From Primulina eburnea (Eukaryota > Streptophyta > Magnoliopsida > Lamiales > Gesneriaceae): 64,000 nt of DNA. Position 1 is the first letter of the stretch, and every line of letters starts with the position of its first letter. The notes beneath the pieces were generated by a model. That model worked only from the letters and a program-made list of their open reading frames with translations, did not search any database and had not been told where the DNA came from. The position numbers and the translations under genes are program-made. The stretch lies in contig NC_133101.1 of assembly GCF_022965805.1 (NCBI RefSeq), positions 47,820,342-47,884,341 on the forward strand. Reading direction: 5' to 3'. Below, piece after piece: positions 1 to 11,829 of this stretch.

Positions 1-270
1 TTATAAAAAACGTAATGAATTACAGAACTTATAGAATAAATTCAAATTATGCTAGAACGGTCCATCAACAAAACTACAAACAATTTGCTCCACGTGTCAA
101 CACAAGGGCTGGGTGGAAACTTTAAGAACTGAACAAGGACTTCAAAACAGATATACTCAGGAGACCAATGTAAATTAATTACACAGATGTACGTTGTTTA
201 AATTCCATTATCCAAATTCTTTGTGCAGGAATTTCGTGTAACACATACTTTGTTTCCAAAATGACATCAC

Positions 271-940
271 CTTAGGATCTTGCATGGCCATCCTGGTTCT
301 CTCTTTGATCCTCTGAATGGTTTCTGCAAACATTGTTAAATTTTAAAAACTCCACAAAAATAGCAATGAATATTTTAGACATTTACAGGGCCTAGTAATC
401 AGTACCTGGACTGTGCTTCTTGCCTTTGTTCCAAGGCGTGTTCCCTTTGTTTGCTTTGGAAATTCTATTCCGTCTCAGCCTCTCTCTCTCGTCCACCTCA
501 GTAGAGTCTTCACCAGAAGCTTGGGGTTCACACACATAAGCATTTGGTCTTATTGAATCAATATCCATCTTCAAGGTGTTCCGGTACTGTTTCAACTCTT
601 CATTTTTGCAAGCTCTATTGGTTATCTCAAGGGCGGCAACAGCCTTTACAGTCAGCCCAACTCGGCATACCTCAATTCTCCCCAAATTAACGTTCTTACC
701 CACTTTTTTAGTGCTAATAATACTTTTCCAAGAAAGCGAAGATGCCAATTGCCTATCATTGTCTATTACTAATTTACTGTGAAAGCTGCTTTCAGAACGA
801 GATGTAAATACGTTGTTGTGGAAACAAGAACAAGGTTGTGAAATGGCAATATCTGCAAAACAAGAATGACATTCAGGCATTGGACGGCTTTCCTCAGAAA
901 CATCATACATAGCAAACGCATATTTCATAATTATTTGCAC
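271..940 (-). CDS. 5' part of a NUMOD3-motif plant protein gene, two exons visible
   Basis: This is the only ordinary host gene seen. Exon 1 (940 to 406) opens with an ATG and encodes 178 codons plus one base. It ends in a basic stretch reading RISKANKGNTPWNKGKKHSP, a NUMOD3-type (nuclease-associated modular) DNA-binding motif. A GT donor follows at 405-404. Exon 2 (323 to 271) starts after a TTTGCAG acceptor and continues the motif in frame with QRIKERTRMAMQDPK, ending at AAG|GTGATG. Both junctions keep the frame (588 coding bases, 196 codons). Further exons must lie in 1-270 or beyond the left edge; I could not identify them. NUMOD3 motifs are known from homing endonucleases, and plants have nuclear-encoded proteins with such motifs whose role is, as far as I know, unclear. 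Other in-frame ATGs lie just downstream, so the start is tentative. The N-terminal part has no motif I recognise. Confidence 0.75.
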
Positions 941-1473
941 ACAACAAGAAGTAAATCAAGCCATATACATAAACACAAATCGAAATGTATATAATTTATG
1001 CTAATTAAAAACGCAGAAGAACAAAAGAAACTAAATGGGCAAAAAGAAAATGCTTCGTTCAAGAGAAACAATTATCTTCGACCAAAAAACGAAACACGGT
1101 AAAACAAACATAAACAACACAATCTGGAACAAAAAAGAACCGAAAATCGGTTTGCTTTTACCTAAAAAAGGCATGGAAACTCATCAAATCAGAAGTCCGG
1201 GTCTCAAATACGAAGAAAATCGCTGATTATTGCCCGGTACAATTCTTAGTCAACCAAGAGTTGTGAAGATTAATCAGAGGAAAAAAGGTTCCTGATTTCT
1301 GGAAGAAAATTTGAAGTTTTGAGAAGCAAAGTGAGGTAAGCCACACACCCGTCTCAGTATCCAAAGAAGGACCGCCCGCTGGATAACGATATGAATGTGA
1401 TTTTGGTAAGCTTGTATTTATTTATTAACTTGTATTTTAGATATCCATTCCCTCTGAAGATTATACACAAGCA
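941..1473. other. Upstream region of the NUMOD3 gene, no gene seen
   Basis: AT-rich single-copy-looking sequence between the putative start codon of the minus-strand gene and the first retrotransposon sequence. It presumably holds promoter and 5' UTR for that gene. No convincing TATA box or upstream exon could be picked. The short plus-strand open frame at 1035-1226 is Lys/Asn-rich and has no recognisable content. Confidence 0.4.
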
Positions 1474-3746
1474 AGGAAAGTACAAAATACAACGAAGTAA
1501 CTTAATTGTATGTAAATTTAGGAAAAAATAAATAAATAAATAAATGATTTTAATTGTATAAATTTAACAGGGTGTGCGTGTTTAAAATATATCTTTTTAT
1601 ATGAATGCATAAAACTGTGTTTTAAAGGCTATTCGAGACGCGATCGAAAGAGAAAATATTTTTATTAAATAATTATTTTTAATTGTTTAATGTGTTGTGT
1701 ATTTTAAATAAAATTTTCCAAAATGAGGTGTTTTTATACACCGAGTCGTATTTTAAATCGGTAATTGATTTTTGATAAAAATAAGAATTTTTTTTAGAAT
1801 CGGCTAATATTTTCACAAACTTTCCTAAATAATATATTTTAAATATTAACTAATGGGCTTATTATACTAGGTTAATGGGCCTAAGCTTGCACCATGTATT
1901 ATAAATTAAATTTTAAGCTAATAAACTCTAGCCGTAAACCCCAAAACTCACGCCCCTCCCTAGAATAACACAAAGACTCTTCCTCCATCAGCCAACACGA
2001 TCACACACATAAATTTCAAGCAAAGTCACGTGAAGTTTGAAGGGAAAATTCAGCAAGGTCCTCCCCGCATCGACGTCCTCGAATTGCAAATCGTTTTCGA
2101 GCATAATATACGCAAAGGCACCTTTAATCTTCCTTCAAACATCTTTCACACCATATTATTTATATTTGATTATCCTTACATGAAAAAAATGAAGTATTAT
2201 GTTTATCTTCGTTTTTATGGCTTCATATGCATAAAAGTAGAGTTTTCTTTTTTTAAAAACTCTTCCTAATGATGCACAAAAGGGCTGCCATGGTAGAGAT
2301 GCTTGAAGTGATGTTTTCCACATGTTTAAGGATCCTTAGATGCATAGGTAAGGGCTGGACAAGGAGGCAATAAAGTTGAACGAAAATTTGGAGGTTCATG
2401 GACTAGGGTTTTGGTTTTTGCTTCCTAGGTGCAGGCGGCTGCTAGCTGCTGTTAGGTCTTGTCCAGGGGTCTCAAGAGGGCTGAGCCATGATCCTAAGTA
2501 GGCTGTATGATGCTAGGTTCGAAGGGCTAGGTGATCGCGTGAGACAAGGTGGGAAGCCGCACACGTTTGGGACGGGTTTGAGGGGATGTGGATTTTAGGC
2601 TTCTCAAGCTCAGTCCAGTACGGTATATAAGGCTCCAGTAGGGTCCTAGGGTGGCTGCACGATGGCTGGTGCGAAGTCTAGGGGCTGGTACGCAAGTTTG
2701 ACGTCGCGCATGGCTCCTAGGGCACGGTTTGAAGGGCTGGGCTCGGTTTGGGTGCTAGGCCTGGCCCAGTAGGTTTCCAAGGGCTTGAGTAGTGTCCTAG
2801 GTTTGATGGTTATGGGTTGGACAGGATGATTAAGGATTAGGCTTGAAGAAACTCATGGTACGTAAATTAGGGTTTTCGAGATATAGGGACAAAAATTCAA
2901 TAGGTGTTCTAGGCTGGTTCAAGGGTTAATGGGCTTGATTTGGGTTGTACATGGTATGGCTAGGTGCGAGTCAAAATCGGGATGTACGTCTCAGTTTAAA
3001 AACGAATTGGGAAATTAGTTGAGAAGCTTAAATTTACGTCTAAGAAATATTTATGAGTTTATTTTGAGGTGTTAGGTTAAGTTTGGAATGATTTGGGTCG
3101 TCGTTTTAAGGTCTAAGGATAAATTGGGAAAGCTATGGTTTCAAGGGCAAAACGGTCATTTTACACCCGAAAAATGTTGGACGTCTTGGCAGGGCCATGA
3201 ATGCTGTAATAAATGTTAAAAATTTATTTCAAATGTTCATGGAATTTTATGATGAAACGTTAATGCTAAAAGACATATTGCATACTTGGTTTAAAAGATA
3301 AATGATTTATATATGCGTGAATTGTTATAACTGATAGAAATATGAAAAGTTGAACGAGAAGAATTGATTGTGACTGACACGATGATATATAAGGCCAAAG
3401 ATCAGTTGATGGATGAGAGTGTCGCTGATTTCCCCGCCGCCCGATACCGTGGTGATACTTAGATGGATCCATCGACCTTCAGTTAAGCCACAACTAAATA
3501 TCTGAATTCGATAAAAGAAAGAGAAACGTATATGTACATGATAAAAGGAAATATGATATGAAATGTTGAAAGGAAAAAGTTAATGTTTATGTTCACAAAA
3601 AAGCTATCTTATTAAAAGTATTTTTACTACGGCATGTGAATGTATTGTATTAATTGCTATCATGGTTAAGGTTTGTTGAGTTAATAGACTCACTAGATGT
3701 GATCGATGTAGGTGAGCACGAGATTGATGTTAATAGAGGTCTTCAT

Positions 3747-6612
3747 TGTAACGTACCGTACTTTTTACTACTAAAATTTGCGGAAGAATTAAAAATTTTC
3801 TTAAATAAAAACGTGAACATTTAAAAAAATATTTCTTAAATGCCAAAGAATCCATCAATACGGTCGTCCATTCAACATTCATTCACCAATAAAAATTTGC
3901 TGCCAAAATGCTTGTTCCAAAAATCGTAACCAACATCAAATCAGAGTATTTTAAACTTGCATAAAAATTCTAAAAACAACACAGGCGGTCCTCGGGTTTA
4001 GTCTCCCGCTCAGTCCAAGCCTGCTCCTTGGTCCCCACCTCATGTCTCCTCATAAACATCCTCACGTGCATCGATCAAGTCTAGTGAGTCTAAAGACTCA
4101 ACACGTATAAACTGGAGATAACGAGTACTACGTAATAAAATCCACATACAACTTTAAAATAGAACGCACACACTTAAAACTTGAACTTGCAAGATAAAGC
4201 TTGAACATACGTACATACATACTTAGACGTGCCATAAACATTTCTTAAATATTCTTGCATACTTGAACATACTTAAACATACATAGCTTCATCATTTTTC
4301 GTAGAGGATGTTTCAAAGTAAGTGACCCATAACATACTTCGCCTGATCAGACTAAACCACAGTACTGAGATGACAGGGACGTATCCACTGCCATATACAT
4401 GAGATCCCCGTTCATGCTTTAATGGGTGGATTGGTCCCCGTTCATGCTTTACGCTTTCCAATCCTGATCTAAACTCGTTCATGCTTTAACGGGGTGGGTT
4501 GGTCCCCATTCATGATTTAACGCTTTCCAACCCCATACATACATTGGTCACAAGACAATTATCATACTTCCAACAACTTTTAAAATGTTTTCTTGCACGT
4601 CAATATACTTATTTGGCGTTGAGGGATTCGTTGGATCTCGCTTGGGGTCACTGCTGCAACATACTAATCATGAATTCAACACTTAACTTGCATAACTTAG
4701 ACGTAGGTATTCGTACTCACCACCGAATTCAATAAATAACTTAAGACATTCTATAACACTGAGGACTTGACCTCATTTAAATCATCGTACTAACCCAAGA
4801 CATTAAACTCCAAGACAAAATAAGATTTTCCCAAAAATATGGAGTACACGGACCCCGTGCATGGGTCCGGGTAGGGGTCCGTGTAGGTGCGCAAAAAGGA
4901 ATACTCGGGAAGAAGAAGGGACACGGACCCCGTGCCCAGGTCCGGCTTCGGGTCCGTTTAGACTCGGGCAGAAGGGGAAAGGCACGGACCCCGTACCATG
5001 GTCCGTGTGAGGGTCCGTGTAGGCTCGCAAAAATGGCACCAAGGAAAAGACGAAGGCACGGACCCCATGCCAAGGTCCGTGTCCTGGTCCGCGTACCTGC
5101 GGGACGTGCAAACTCACGAAATTTCAATACATGCAATACTTATCATTCTAGACTCAATTGTACGGGCCATGAACCGACACCCCGAGACCCATCCTAGCAT
5201 GCCATAACATCAAACCAACTTCGCACAACACCCAAAGCAACGACGTCCACCCTACAACACATAGAATTCAAAAACGTGGCAATTGACACCAACTCGTTTC
5301 TCACGACCTCCAATGCATTCGAGTGCCTATCGACACTAACCGACATATCAAATAACATCCCAACATCATACTAAGCATACTTAGAAGCAGCAACGATCAT
5401 CTGTCGATCTCCAACGAAGCCTGCAACCATAAAATCTCAAGAACACATCAACGCATAATTTTCTGAAAACGTAGTTTGAGCAGTCCCACGAAAAACGCCA
5501 TAACTCGCTCAATTTTTATCCAAATATTTCGAATTTACTGTCAAATCGAAAGTATCGAAAATTTCTAAAATTTTAATGTTGAAAGTTTTCTCAGAATCAC
5601 GACCAAAAAATCGCAGTTTTAAAAATGACAGCAAAAACGAGATTTGAGATCTAAAACTTATATCAAAACTGATCCAAACTATTTTCCGCTCAAACAACCA
5701 ACGTCATACATGAATTTTTATGCATAAATAAAAACGCAACGCATAATACGACGAGATAGATGTCGAAATAACAGGATATACGTGGCTTTTGATATTTAAA
5801 AATATCGAAACGACGATACCGAAGTGGAGATGGGGCGGGGATTGATCCGGGACGAACGTGGCGCTAAAATCTTGCAACGAAGTTAAAGAAAAGTTGCTGG
5901 GAGGTTTGAAGGAGAGGGGCGGCCGCTTCTTAGATGGAAAACCCTAGGTTTTGCACTCTCAAAAATAATAAAAATCTGAATGTGAAGTGAGTGTGTGTGT
6001 TTAGTCGTGTACAGGTATGTGTAAAAGTGTGTAAGATGTGTAAGTGTGTGTGTCTAGCATGAGTTTAGAAATAATTAGGGGATGATTTTTCTTAATTATA
6101 CCATTAACAATGGTAATCAAGATACTAATTAAAATGTTAACTCAATTAACAAATCAATTGAAAAAATACTATCCCTAAAAATCTTTAAATATAATCCCCT
6201 AATTAAAATAAAATACACACTAATTTTAAATAAACTTCTTAATTCAAATAACACACAAAAATACAAATTTTAAAAGTTTTAAACTCTTAAAATTACTAAC
6301 TATGATTTAGGCATAAAAAAAAGTGCTAAAATTAAATAAATCATTAAATTGTCCCATCTTTGACTAAAAATAAAATACTACATTTTAAATTGCCAAGAAT
6401 CGTCCTCGGTCTTTTCCTCGATCCCGCCTCAAATAATCGCCTGAGACATGAAACTCGAAAAATATTTCAACGTGCATCACATAAACATAATTAATTTAAA
6501 ATAATGCACTTAAATAAATCATGCACTACTAAGACTCATTTTAAAATTTAATAAATACTTTAATAATCAATTAAATGCATGGGTTATATGTGTAATGAAT
6601 TTGGGCACTACA
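3747..6612 (-). mobile_element. Solo LTR of Ty3/gypsy family C, reverse orientation, TSD TTCAT
   Basis: A 2,866-base TG...CA unit (TGTAACGTACC... to ...GGCACTACA) flanked by a perfect 5-base duplication TTCAT (3742-3746 and 6613-6617). It matches the LTR of element K (60279-63016) over its length, and K shows that the family reads on the minus strand here. A solo LTR with its own TSD is the classic product of recombination between the two LTRs of a once complete element. It contains a GC-rich hairpin minisatellite at 4847-5105 and the conserved LTR module at 4099-3987. Confidence 0.92.
4847..5105. repeat. Hairpin minisatellite in LTR C, four units
   Basis: Four units begin with CACGGACCCC at 4847, 4922, 4983 and 5057. 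Each unit holds CACGGACCC, then one or two arms ending GGTCCGTG, so each can fold on itself. The GC-rich blocks stand out in an AT-rich LTR. The same array with regular 73-74 base spacing is in the K LTR. Open frames over it on both strands are low-complexity and not genes. Confidence 0.85.
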
Positions 6613-6981
6613 TTCATGGTTAATCTTGCTGGACTGAAGGTGCACACAACCCAAGGACCGTCGTTAATTTTCCGTAAATAAATTAAGTTTATGGTTTATG
6701 ATTACTTAACGATTTTTATGACTTATGATGCTTTTGAGAGGTTTTTGAAAGGATGTTAGAGTTAAGTTTATTTTTTAAATAATGTTAGTTTATGTTAGTC
6801 TACATTTTACGACTTTATGCTTTGAATTACTTTCTTTTGGATTTTTAAATAATAGTTGGTTGTTTATTTTTAAATGTTGCAAAATATTCATTTTTTAAAT
6901 GCTTAGTGTTTCGTCCGAATTATTTAGAAAGAAAAAAAAAATTCTTGTATTTTTTTAAAAAAACGAGTAATGGACGTTTCA

Positions 6982-7787
6982 CAGAGTACTCTTGTCTTGA
7001 GAGTTCGTCACAGATTTACTAGGAGCTCTCACTCGTTCGTTTTAAGTTATCCGAGGATTCAACTCATATGGTTCGATTTAGAATATAGTTCTGATACTCC
7101 TTGTTGTACAAAACTCGCATATATCCACAATTATATGATACGTTCACTTTGGTCCAAACCTCAATGGAATTGTTTTTGGATGTATCTAAAATGTCTCACA
7201 CCAATAAAAATATATTTTCATCTTATTAACTCCTGATATTCCTCGTGTATTTGCAATATGGGACTTTGGTTGCATTCTTAACAATATTATCCTTGAAAGT
7301 AGATTTCGTGTACCCGCTGACAAAACTCAAAAGAAAAAAAGAGCACCCAGAAATCCAAGTCACCCAAAAGGTCAGGTCACCTGGAGGATCCAAATCACAC
7401 ACAAAAGACTAAGTCACCGGAGATATAAGAATCACTTGAAGTGTGCTACCCGAAGAGTCCAAATCACCCATAGACCAAAAGTCACCTATATGCCCAAAAT
7501 CACTCAAAGAGTTTCAAGTCACCGGTAGGATCCAAGTCTCCTAAGAGGACCGAGTCAGCCAAGAGGGCAGAAATATCTTATTGACATAAATACTTGTATA
7601 ATATCATCCTCACTAGAACTACTAGAGAAACTTAGGTCATGTATATTCGAGCACCGTTTATCATACCCAAGATGAAGTGGAATTTTAAAAGTTTTGTTTC
7701 GACATTCGAAACGGTCCTTAGGCGTCGTAGGAATTTAATATATATGGAGTGTTTAGAATTGTCACATTTGCGTATATAAATTTGAAC
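6982..7787. other. Spacer between LTR B and element A, no gene seen
   Basis: No LTR match or protein similarity recognised. The plus-strand open frame 6970-7236 straddles the end of LTR B and shows no domain. The only structure is the 18-base minisatellite at 7342-7568. This may be the original host sequence that received elements B and A. Confidence 0.4.
7342..7568. repeat. Degenerate minisatellite, about 18-base period
   Basis: About twelve imperfect units share the core AARTCACC (for example CAAGTCACC, CAAATCACC, AAAGTCACC, TCAAGTCACC) spaced mostly 18 bases apart, with linkers such as AGGATC and AAGAGT. One spacing near 7430-7450 is longer. Reading the array as protein meets stops, so it is probably non-coding. 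Confidence 0.7.
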
Positions 7788-10557
7788 TACGTAACCTGAA
7801 TGCATGCAATCTAGGGTTTTATTTAAAATATATATTTAAAGATTTTTATGCTTTTAATTCAGGGTTATTGCATGGTTAGAGTTTATTTCATGATTTATTT
7901 TAAAGTTTCATCCATTAGAGTTTTAAGTTGAACTTCACGCTCGAGCGAGGAACGGAGACCGGGGAAAATTAAGAAAAATATTTTTATTGAATAATTAATT
8001 TTAATTAATTAATAAGAAGTGTTTTTTTAAGTGTATTTTCGAAAATGGGCCTTGGTGGGTATTTTACTCGTTGGATCGTATTTTTAGCCAGTACGCAAAT
8101 TTTAACGATTCAGAGGACTTTTAGAGGGGTCGGGAAATATTTTCAAAAACGTATCAAAACGTAATATTTTTCGGGAGTGTTTTTTGGGCTTTTAGGTTTG
8201 GTTTTAATGTTAAATGGGCTCAAAACCCTTTTAATTTTTTTAAATTAGGGCCCATTAGTGTATTGACTCCCTACTTAAACTTTACTAAACCTAACCCTGG
8301 CCCTACTTAATTTTCACGGCCATCCACCATCTCATATAGCAGCATCCCCTTTGGTTTTTACAGCAAGAAAAAGTAGCTGCAACTTCGGCCATAGCTTATT
8401 CCTTCAAGAAAGCTTCTCCCCGCCTCTCCGGTTCGCGTCCCACGCGTAGATATTCAAGATTTTGAAAATTTAATCAATAAGGCACGCTTGTATCTCTTAT
8501 TTATCTTCATTCACGCCAATATTATGCTTAATTATATGTAAATGCATGAGAAATTATTTACATATCTTGAGGTTATGTTTTATGCAAGGATTTGACATGA
8601 AAATGCATCATTTTTGCATCATTCTCACTTTTTCTAGCATTTGTGCAAGGGGCTGCCGATTTTTATTTTGCTAAGGTTTGTACACATTGAATAAGGGGAG
8701 AACTTAAGGCCGGAGTCGAATATTGGTCGGTTTAGGTGAGAATATGTGAGGTCCGATCGGTGCTTGTGAGTGTTTGGGGTCGGTATGGCTAGATCAAAAT
8801 ATTTGGGTGTGTCGGTTGTGCAAGGGTCATCCCTAGCCCTGGACCAGACCTTGGTGGGTCTGAGTTGTGGTCTAGTGTGGCTCTAACATGGTTGGAGTTA
8901 GTGAAAAGGCCGATTGAGCGAGTGGTGCTAGTGTGTTCTCGGTTGGTGCGTTGTTGAAGGCTAGCGGTCATTTGCCTCTTGAAGCATGCATGGGGTTATG
9001 AGCTTGGGTTATATCGGTCCAGGAGAGTCCTAAGGTGGGCTATGAATAGGTTGTTCGAGCGTGGTTTGGCTCGGTCGAGGGTGAGGTGACTTGTAGCTTC
9101 GTAGGAAGAAGAAAAGGAAAAATGGAATTCTGGTCGCAGGCTTAACGCCGTGGCGCTGCTCTTGGAGCGCCACAACGCTGAAGCTTCGAACTTGGCTGCA
9201 CCGCAGCATTGGGATGCAGCGCCTAGGCGCTTAACCAGCGTTGCGCTACTAGTGCCTAGGCGCTGATTCGGGGGAGGGGGCATTAAACTTTAGTTTTAGC
9301 ATGATGGTCTTGATTGAGCTAGTTTCGTGGGTTATGAAAGGGCTGAAATAAGTGGTTTAGAGGCTGGTCATGTAGGTTCGAATAGTGGTTCGAGTCGGGA
9401 AATTTGGTTAAGTTTTGGGTTGATTTGGGTAAAACCGGGACCCGGTCAGAGTTTTAAAACGGATCAATGAAATTTTGAACGGGATCGAGTTTACGTCTAA
9501 GATATACTTTTAAATGTGTTTTGAGGTGTTTTAAGGAGTTTGGTAAGCTTCGGGTCGAAATGTCGAGGTTCAGGGGTAAAACGGTCATTTTGGGTTCTCA
9601 GGAGCAAAATGGTTATTTTACACCTGGGTCGAGATTTTTGTCCTGGCAGTGCACTGAGCACAATTTGGAATGTTTTATTTAAATTCTTTTGTATCACGAG
9701 CATGATTTTTATGAATTATGAAAAACACGTCACATGCTTGATTTTAAGTAAAAAATTTTGTATATGCATGATTTTGATAAGTGATGAAAATGATGATGCT
9801 TTTGAAGGATGGGAGTTGATTGTGACTGACGATATATGTATACGATGATGACGAGGCCTAGGCACAATGGATGGATAATAATGTCGTTGATGTCTCGACA
9901 GCCGCTGAGTACCACGGTTATACGCAGATGGATCCACCAAATAGAGCTGATACGATAGAGCTGATATGCTAATGAACTAAATTCAACTCAAAGTAAATGT
10001 ATAAGTACATGATTCTTTGATGAGCTGTTTTGACGCGCATAATTTTACGACGTGTTTAGGTTCTCGCTTTAAATATCATGAAATGTATGTTACACTACTT
10101 TTCACTGTTGATTGCTATGTATATATTTTTGCTATTAACGGTGTAGGTGTGTTGAGTCTTTAGACTCACTAGACGTGTTTGATGCCAGTGAGCATGATGA
10201 TGAGGAGGCTGGAGGTACCGAATTATGATAGGCAGGGCTGGATATGCGCACCTGACCCGAGGACCATATTTTTCGCACATCACGTTTTTATGATTTTAGA
10301 ATGGACATGAACATTTTTATGCACTGGTTTTGTCATGTTGATTATTATTAGAACTTTTACTTGTTTATTTTTATGCACATCTTTGGGATGGACGAGTTGG
10401 ATATTTTTAACTCTAGTGTTTTATTTGTTATTTAATTACGATCATTTTTAAAAAGGTATTTTTCAGCAATGTGGCATACATGAAAATTTTAGTAATTTCG
10501 AAAATGAGCTTTTCAAAAAAAATAAATTAGTATCATGTTTAAGTTGTAGATATTTCA
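7788..10557 (+). mobile_element. 5' LTR of element A
   Basis: Begins TACGTAACCTGAATGC, matching the start of the 3' LTR at 15660, and ends TTTCA just before the primer-binding site. About 2.77 kb long, typical of long Tekay-type LTRs. Contains the hairpin GAGTCTTTAGACTC at 10154-10167 and ACCCGAGGACC at 10255-10265. No gene. The minus-strand frame 8996-9283 is a by-product of GC-rich sequence. Confidence 0.9.
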
Positions 10558-10559
10558 GT

Positions 10560-10571
10560 TGGTATCAGAGC
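10560..10571 (+). other. Primer-binding site of element A, tRNA-iMet type
   Basis: TGGTATCAGAGC two bases after the LTR end. This is the usual plant LTR-retrotransposon primer-binding site, complementary to the 3' end of initiator tRNA-Met. Confidence 0.9.
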
Positions 10572-10804
10572 AAAGGGTCATGTATAAGGTTGTGTCACCG
10601 TCAGCTTCTGCAGCTCAGTCTTCAAGCCTCAAGTCTGTAAGCTTTTATGTTTTATATGTTTTTACTGCTATCACCTACATGATTACATGATTTATGATTT
10701 TCAGTACATGTTTAGTTGCTTTATGATTTAAGGATCAAATATTTTAAAAACTGTATTAAATTGCTTGATGGGTTACGTTTAGAATTGGAATGTGTTTAGA
10801 TATC

Positions 10805-11829
10805 ATGCCTCCCAGATGCGACCTCATCGCAGACAGACGGACGATATTCCTGGAGGTGGCAGAGGACCACCGCTACCGCCGCCAGGAGATGTAGCGACCC
10901 GTGTACTGTAGACTATTGCCAGGCTTATGGAGTAGGCTCAGCAGGCTCCCTGACCTCAGACTGATATTTATGAGCAGTTCATACGGCTAAACCCGAAGGA
11001 GTTCGGGGGTACCACTGATCCGTTCTTAGCATAGGGCTGGATCCGCTTGTTGGAGCTCCATTTTCAATACCTACAGATGGGGGATGGCGACCGGGTCAGG
11101 TGTGCCACCTATATGCTGAGAGATGATGCATCCCTCTGGTGGGATGGAGCAGCGCACGGGCTAACCTGGCTACTCTCACGTGGGATTAGTTCAAGGAAGC
11201 GTTTTATGATAAGCATTTCCCAGCTGATGTTAAGGGCCGCCTGACGAGGGAGTTCATGAGCCTCCGCCAGGGGGACTCGAATGTCGCGGAGTTCATCTGG
11301 AAGTTTGACAGGGGCTGTCATTTTGTGCCCCTCATTGCTAGAGATGTTGCACGGAAGCTGAGGCATTTTATGGATGGTCTGAGACCCACATTGCACCGAG
11401 ATGTGATGGTTATGAGACCGGCGAGCTACGATGAGGCCACCTCTTGCGCTTTTCAGGCGGAGCAGGCCTAGAGGGACATAAACTTTGAGATGCAGAGGAA
11501 GAGGCACCAAGCCCAGTCCAGCTCCCAGCCGCAAAAAAAGCAGTTTACAGGGCCACCGAGGCAGCAGAAGCCCTAAGGACAGGTTAGGAGGCCCCAGCAG
11601 TAGAGACCACCACAGGCCCAGGGGCGCCTAAGCCAGAGAACCGTCAGCCTTGCAAGCAGTGCAACCGGTTCCACCTCGGTAAATGTTTATGGGGAACCTA
11701 TTAATGCTTCATTTGCAGGTGGGTAAAAGGCGTCAGTTTGCCATAGGAGCAAGGGCCCCACTACTGGCAGAGCATATGTGATGCATGCCGAAGAGGCTGA
11801 GGCAGAGCCAGATTCGACGCTAATCACAG
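10805..11829 (+). pseudogene. gag: Decayed gag of element A
   Basis: Starts ATGCCTCCCAGATG, like the gag of H (MPPR). It keeps recognisable capsid sequence in pieces: an RxxF-type core near 10980-11240 and a block with LRQGDSNVAEF and RGCHFVPLI at 11256-11471, closely matching H gag (LRQGDMKVTEF, RGCHFVPLI). It is broken by several stops, most of which look like CAG or TGG codons turned into TAG or TGA. The zinc-knuckle region near 11650-11720 is damaged. The frame ends in LITG just before the intron-like segment. Confidence 0.85.

Larger units (their letters stand above)
1474..6981 (+). mobile_element. Solo LTR of Ty3/gypsy family B, copy 1, split by solo LTR C
   Basis: The pieces 1474-3746 and 6613-6981 align in order with the second B copy at 16623-19535 plus 32728-32810. 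Shared landmarks include the ATTCGAG..CGCGATCGA block (near 1630 and 16793), ACTAATGGGCTTATT (1850 and 17040), the GGCTGCCATG block (2283 and 17484), the ATGATGAAACG block (3250 and 18530) and the end GTGGACGCTTCA type (6981 and 32810). No primer-binding site follows the right end and no polypurine tract precedes the left end, so it is a solo LTR or remnant. The left border is approximate. Orientation follows from the hairpin module at 3678-3691 and 6650. No protein is encoded. Confidence 0.75.

Noticed and set aside
1035..1226. Plus-strand 63-codon open frame upstream of the NUMOD3 gene
   Set aside because: Low-complexity Lys/Asn-rich reading antisense to the probable promoter/5' UTR; no recognisable domain.
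4777..5207. Overlapping open frames on both strands rich in Gly, Pro, Arg and Thr (same at 61303-61709)
   Set aside because: They are by-products of the GC-rich hairpin minisatellite; codons repeat with the array and no start, domain or conservation supports a gene.
7342..7568. Regular short repeats that might suggest a CRISPR array
   Set aside because: The units are degenerate, only 18 bases apart with no unique spacers, and the genome is a plant's.
8996..9283. Minus-strand 95-codon frame in the A LTR
   Set aside because: Lies in non-coding LTR; the GC-rich block explains the open frame and the other LTR copy near 33000-33240 does not preserve it.
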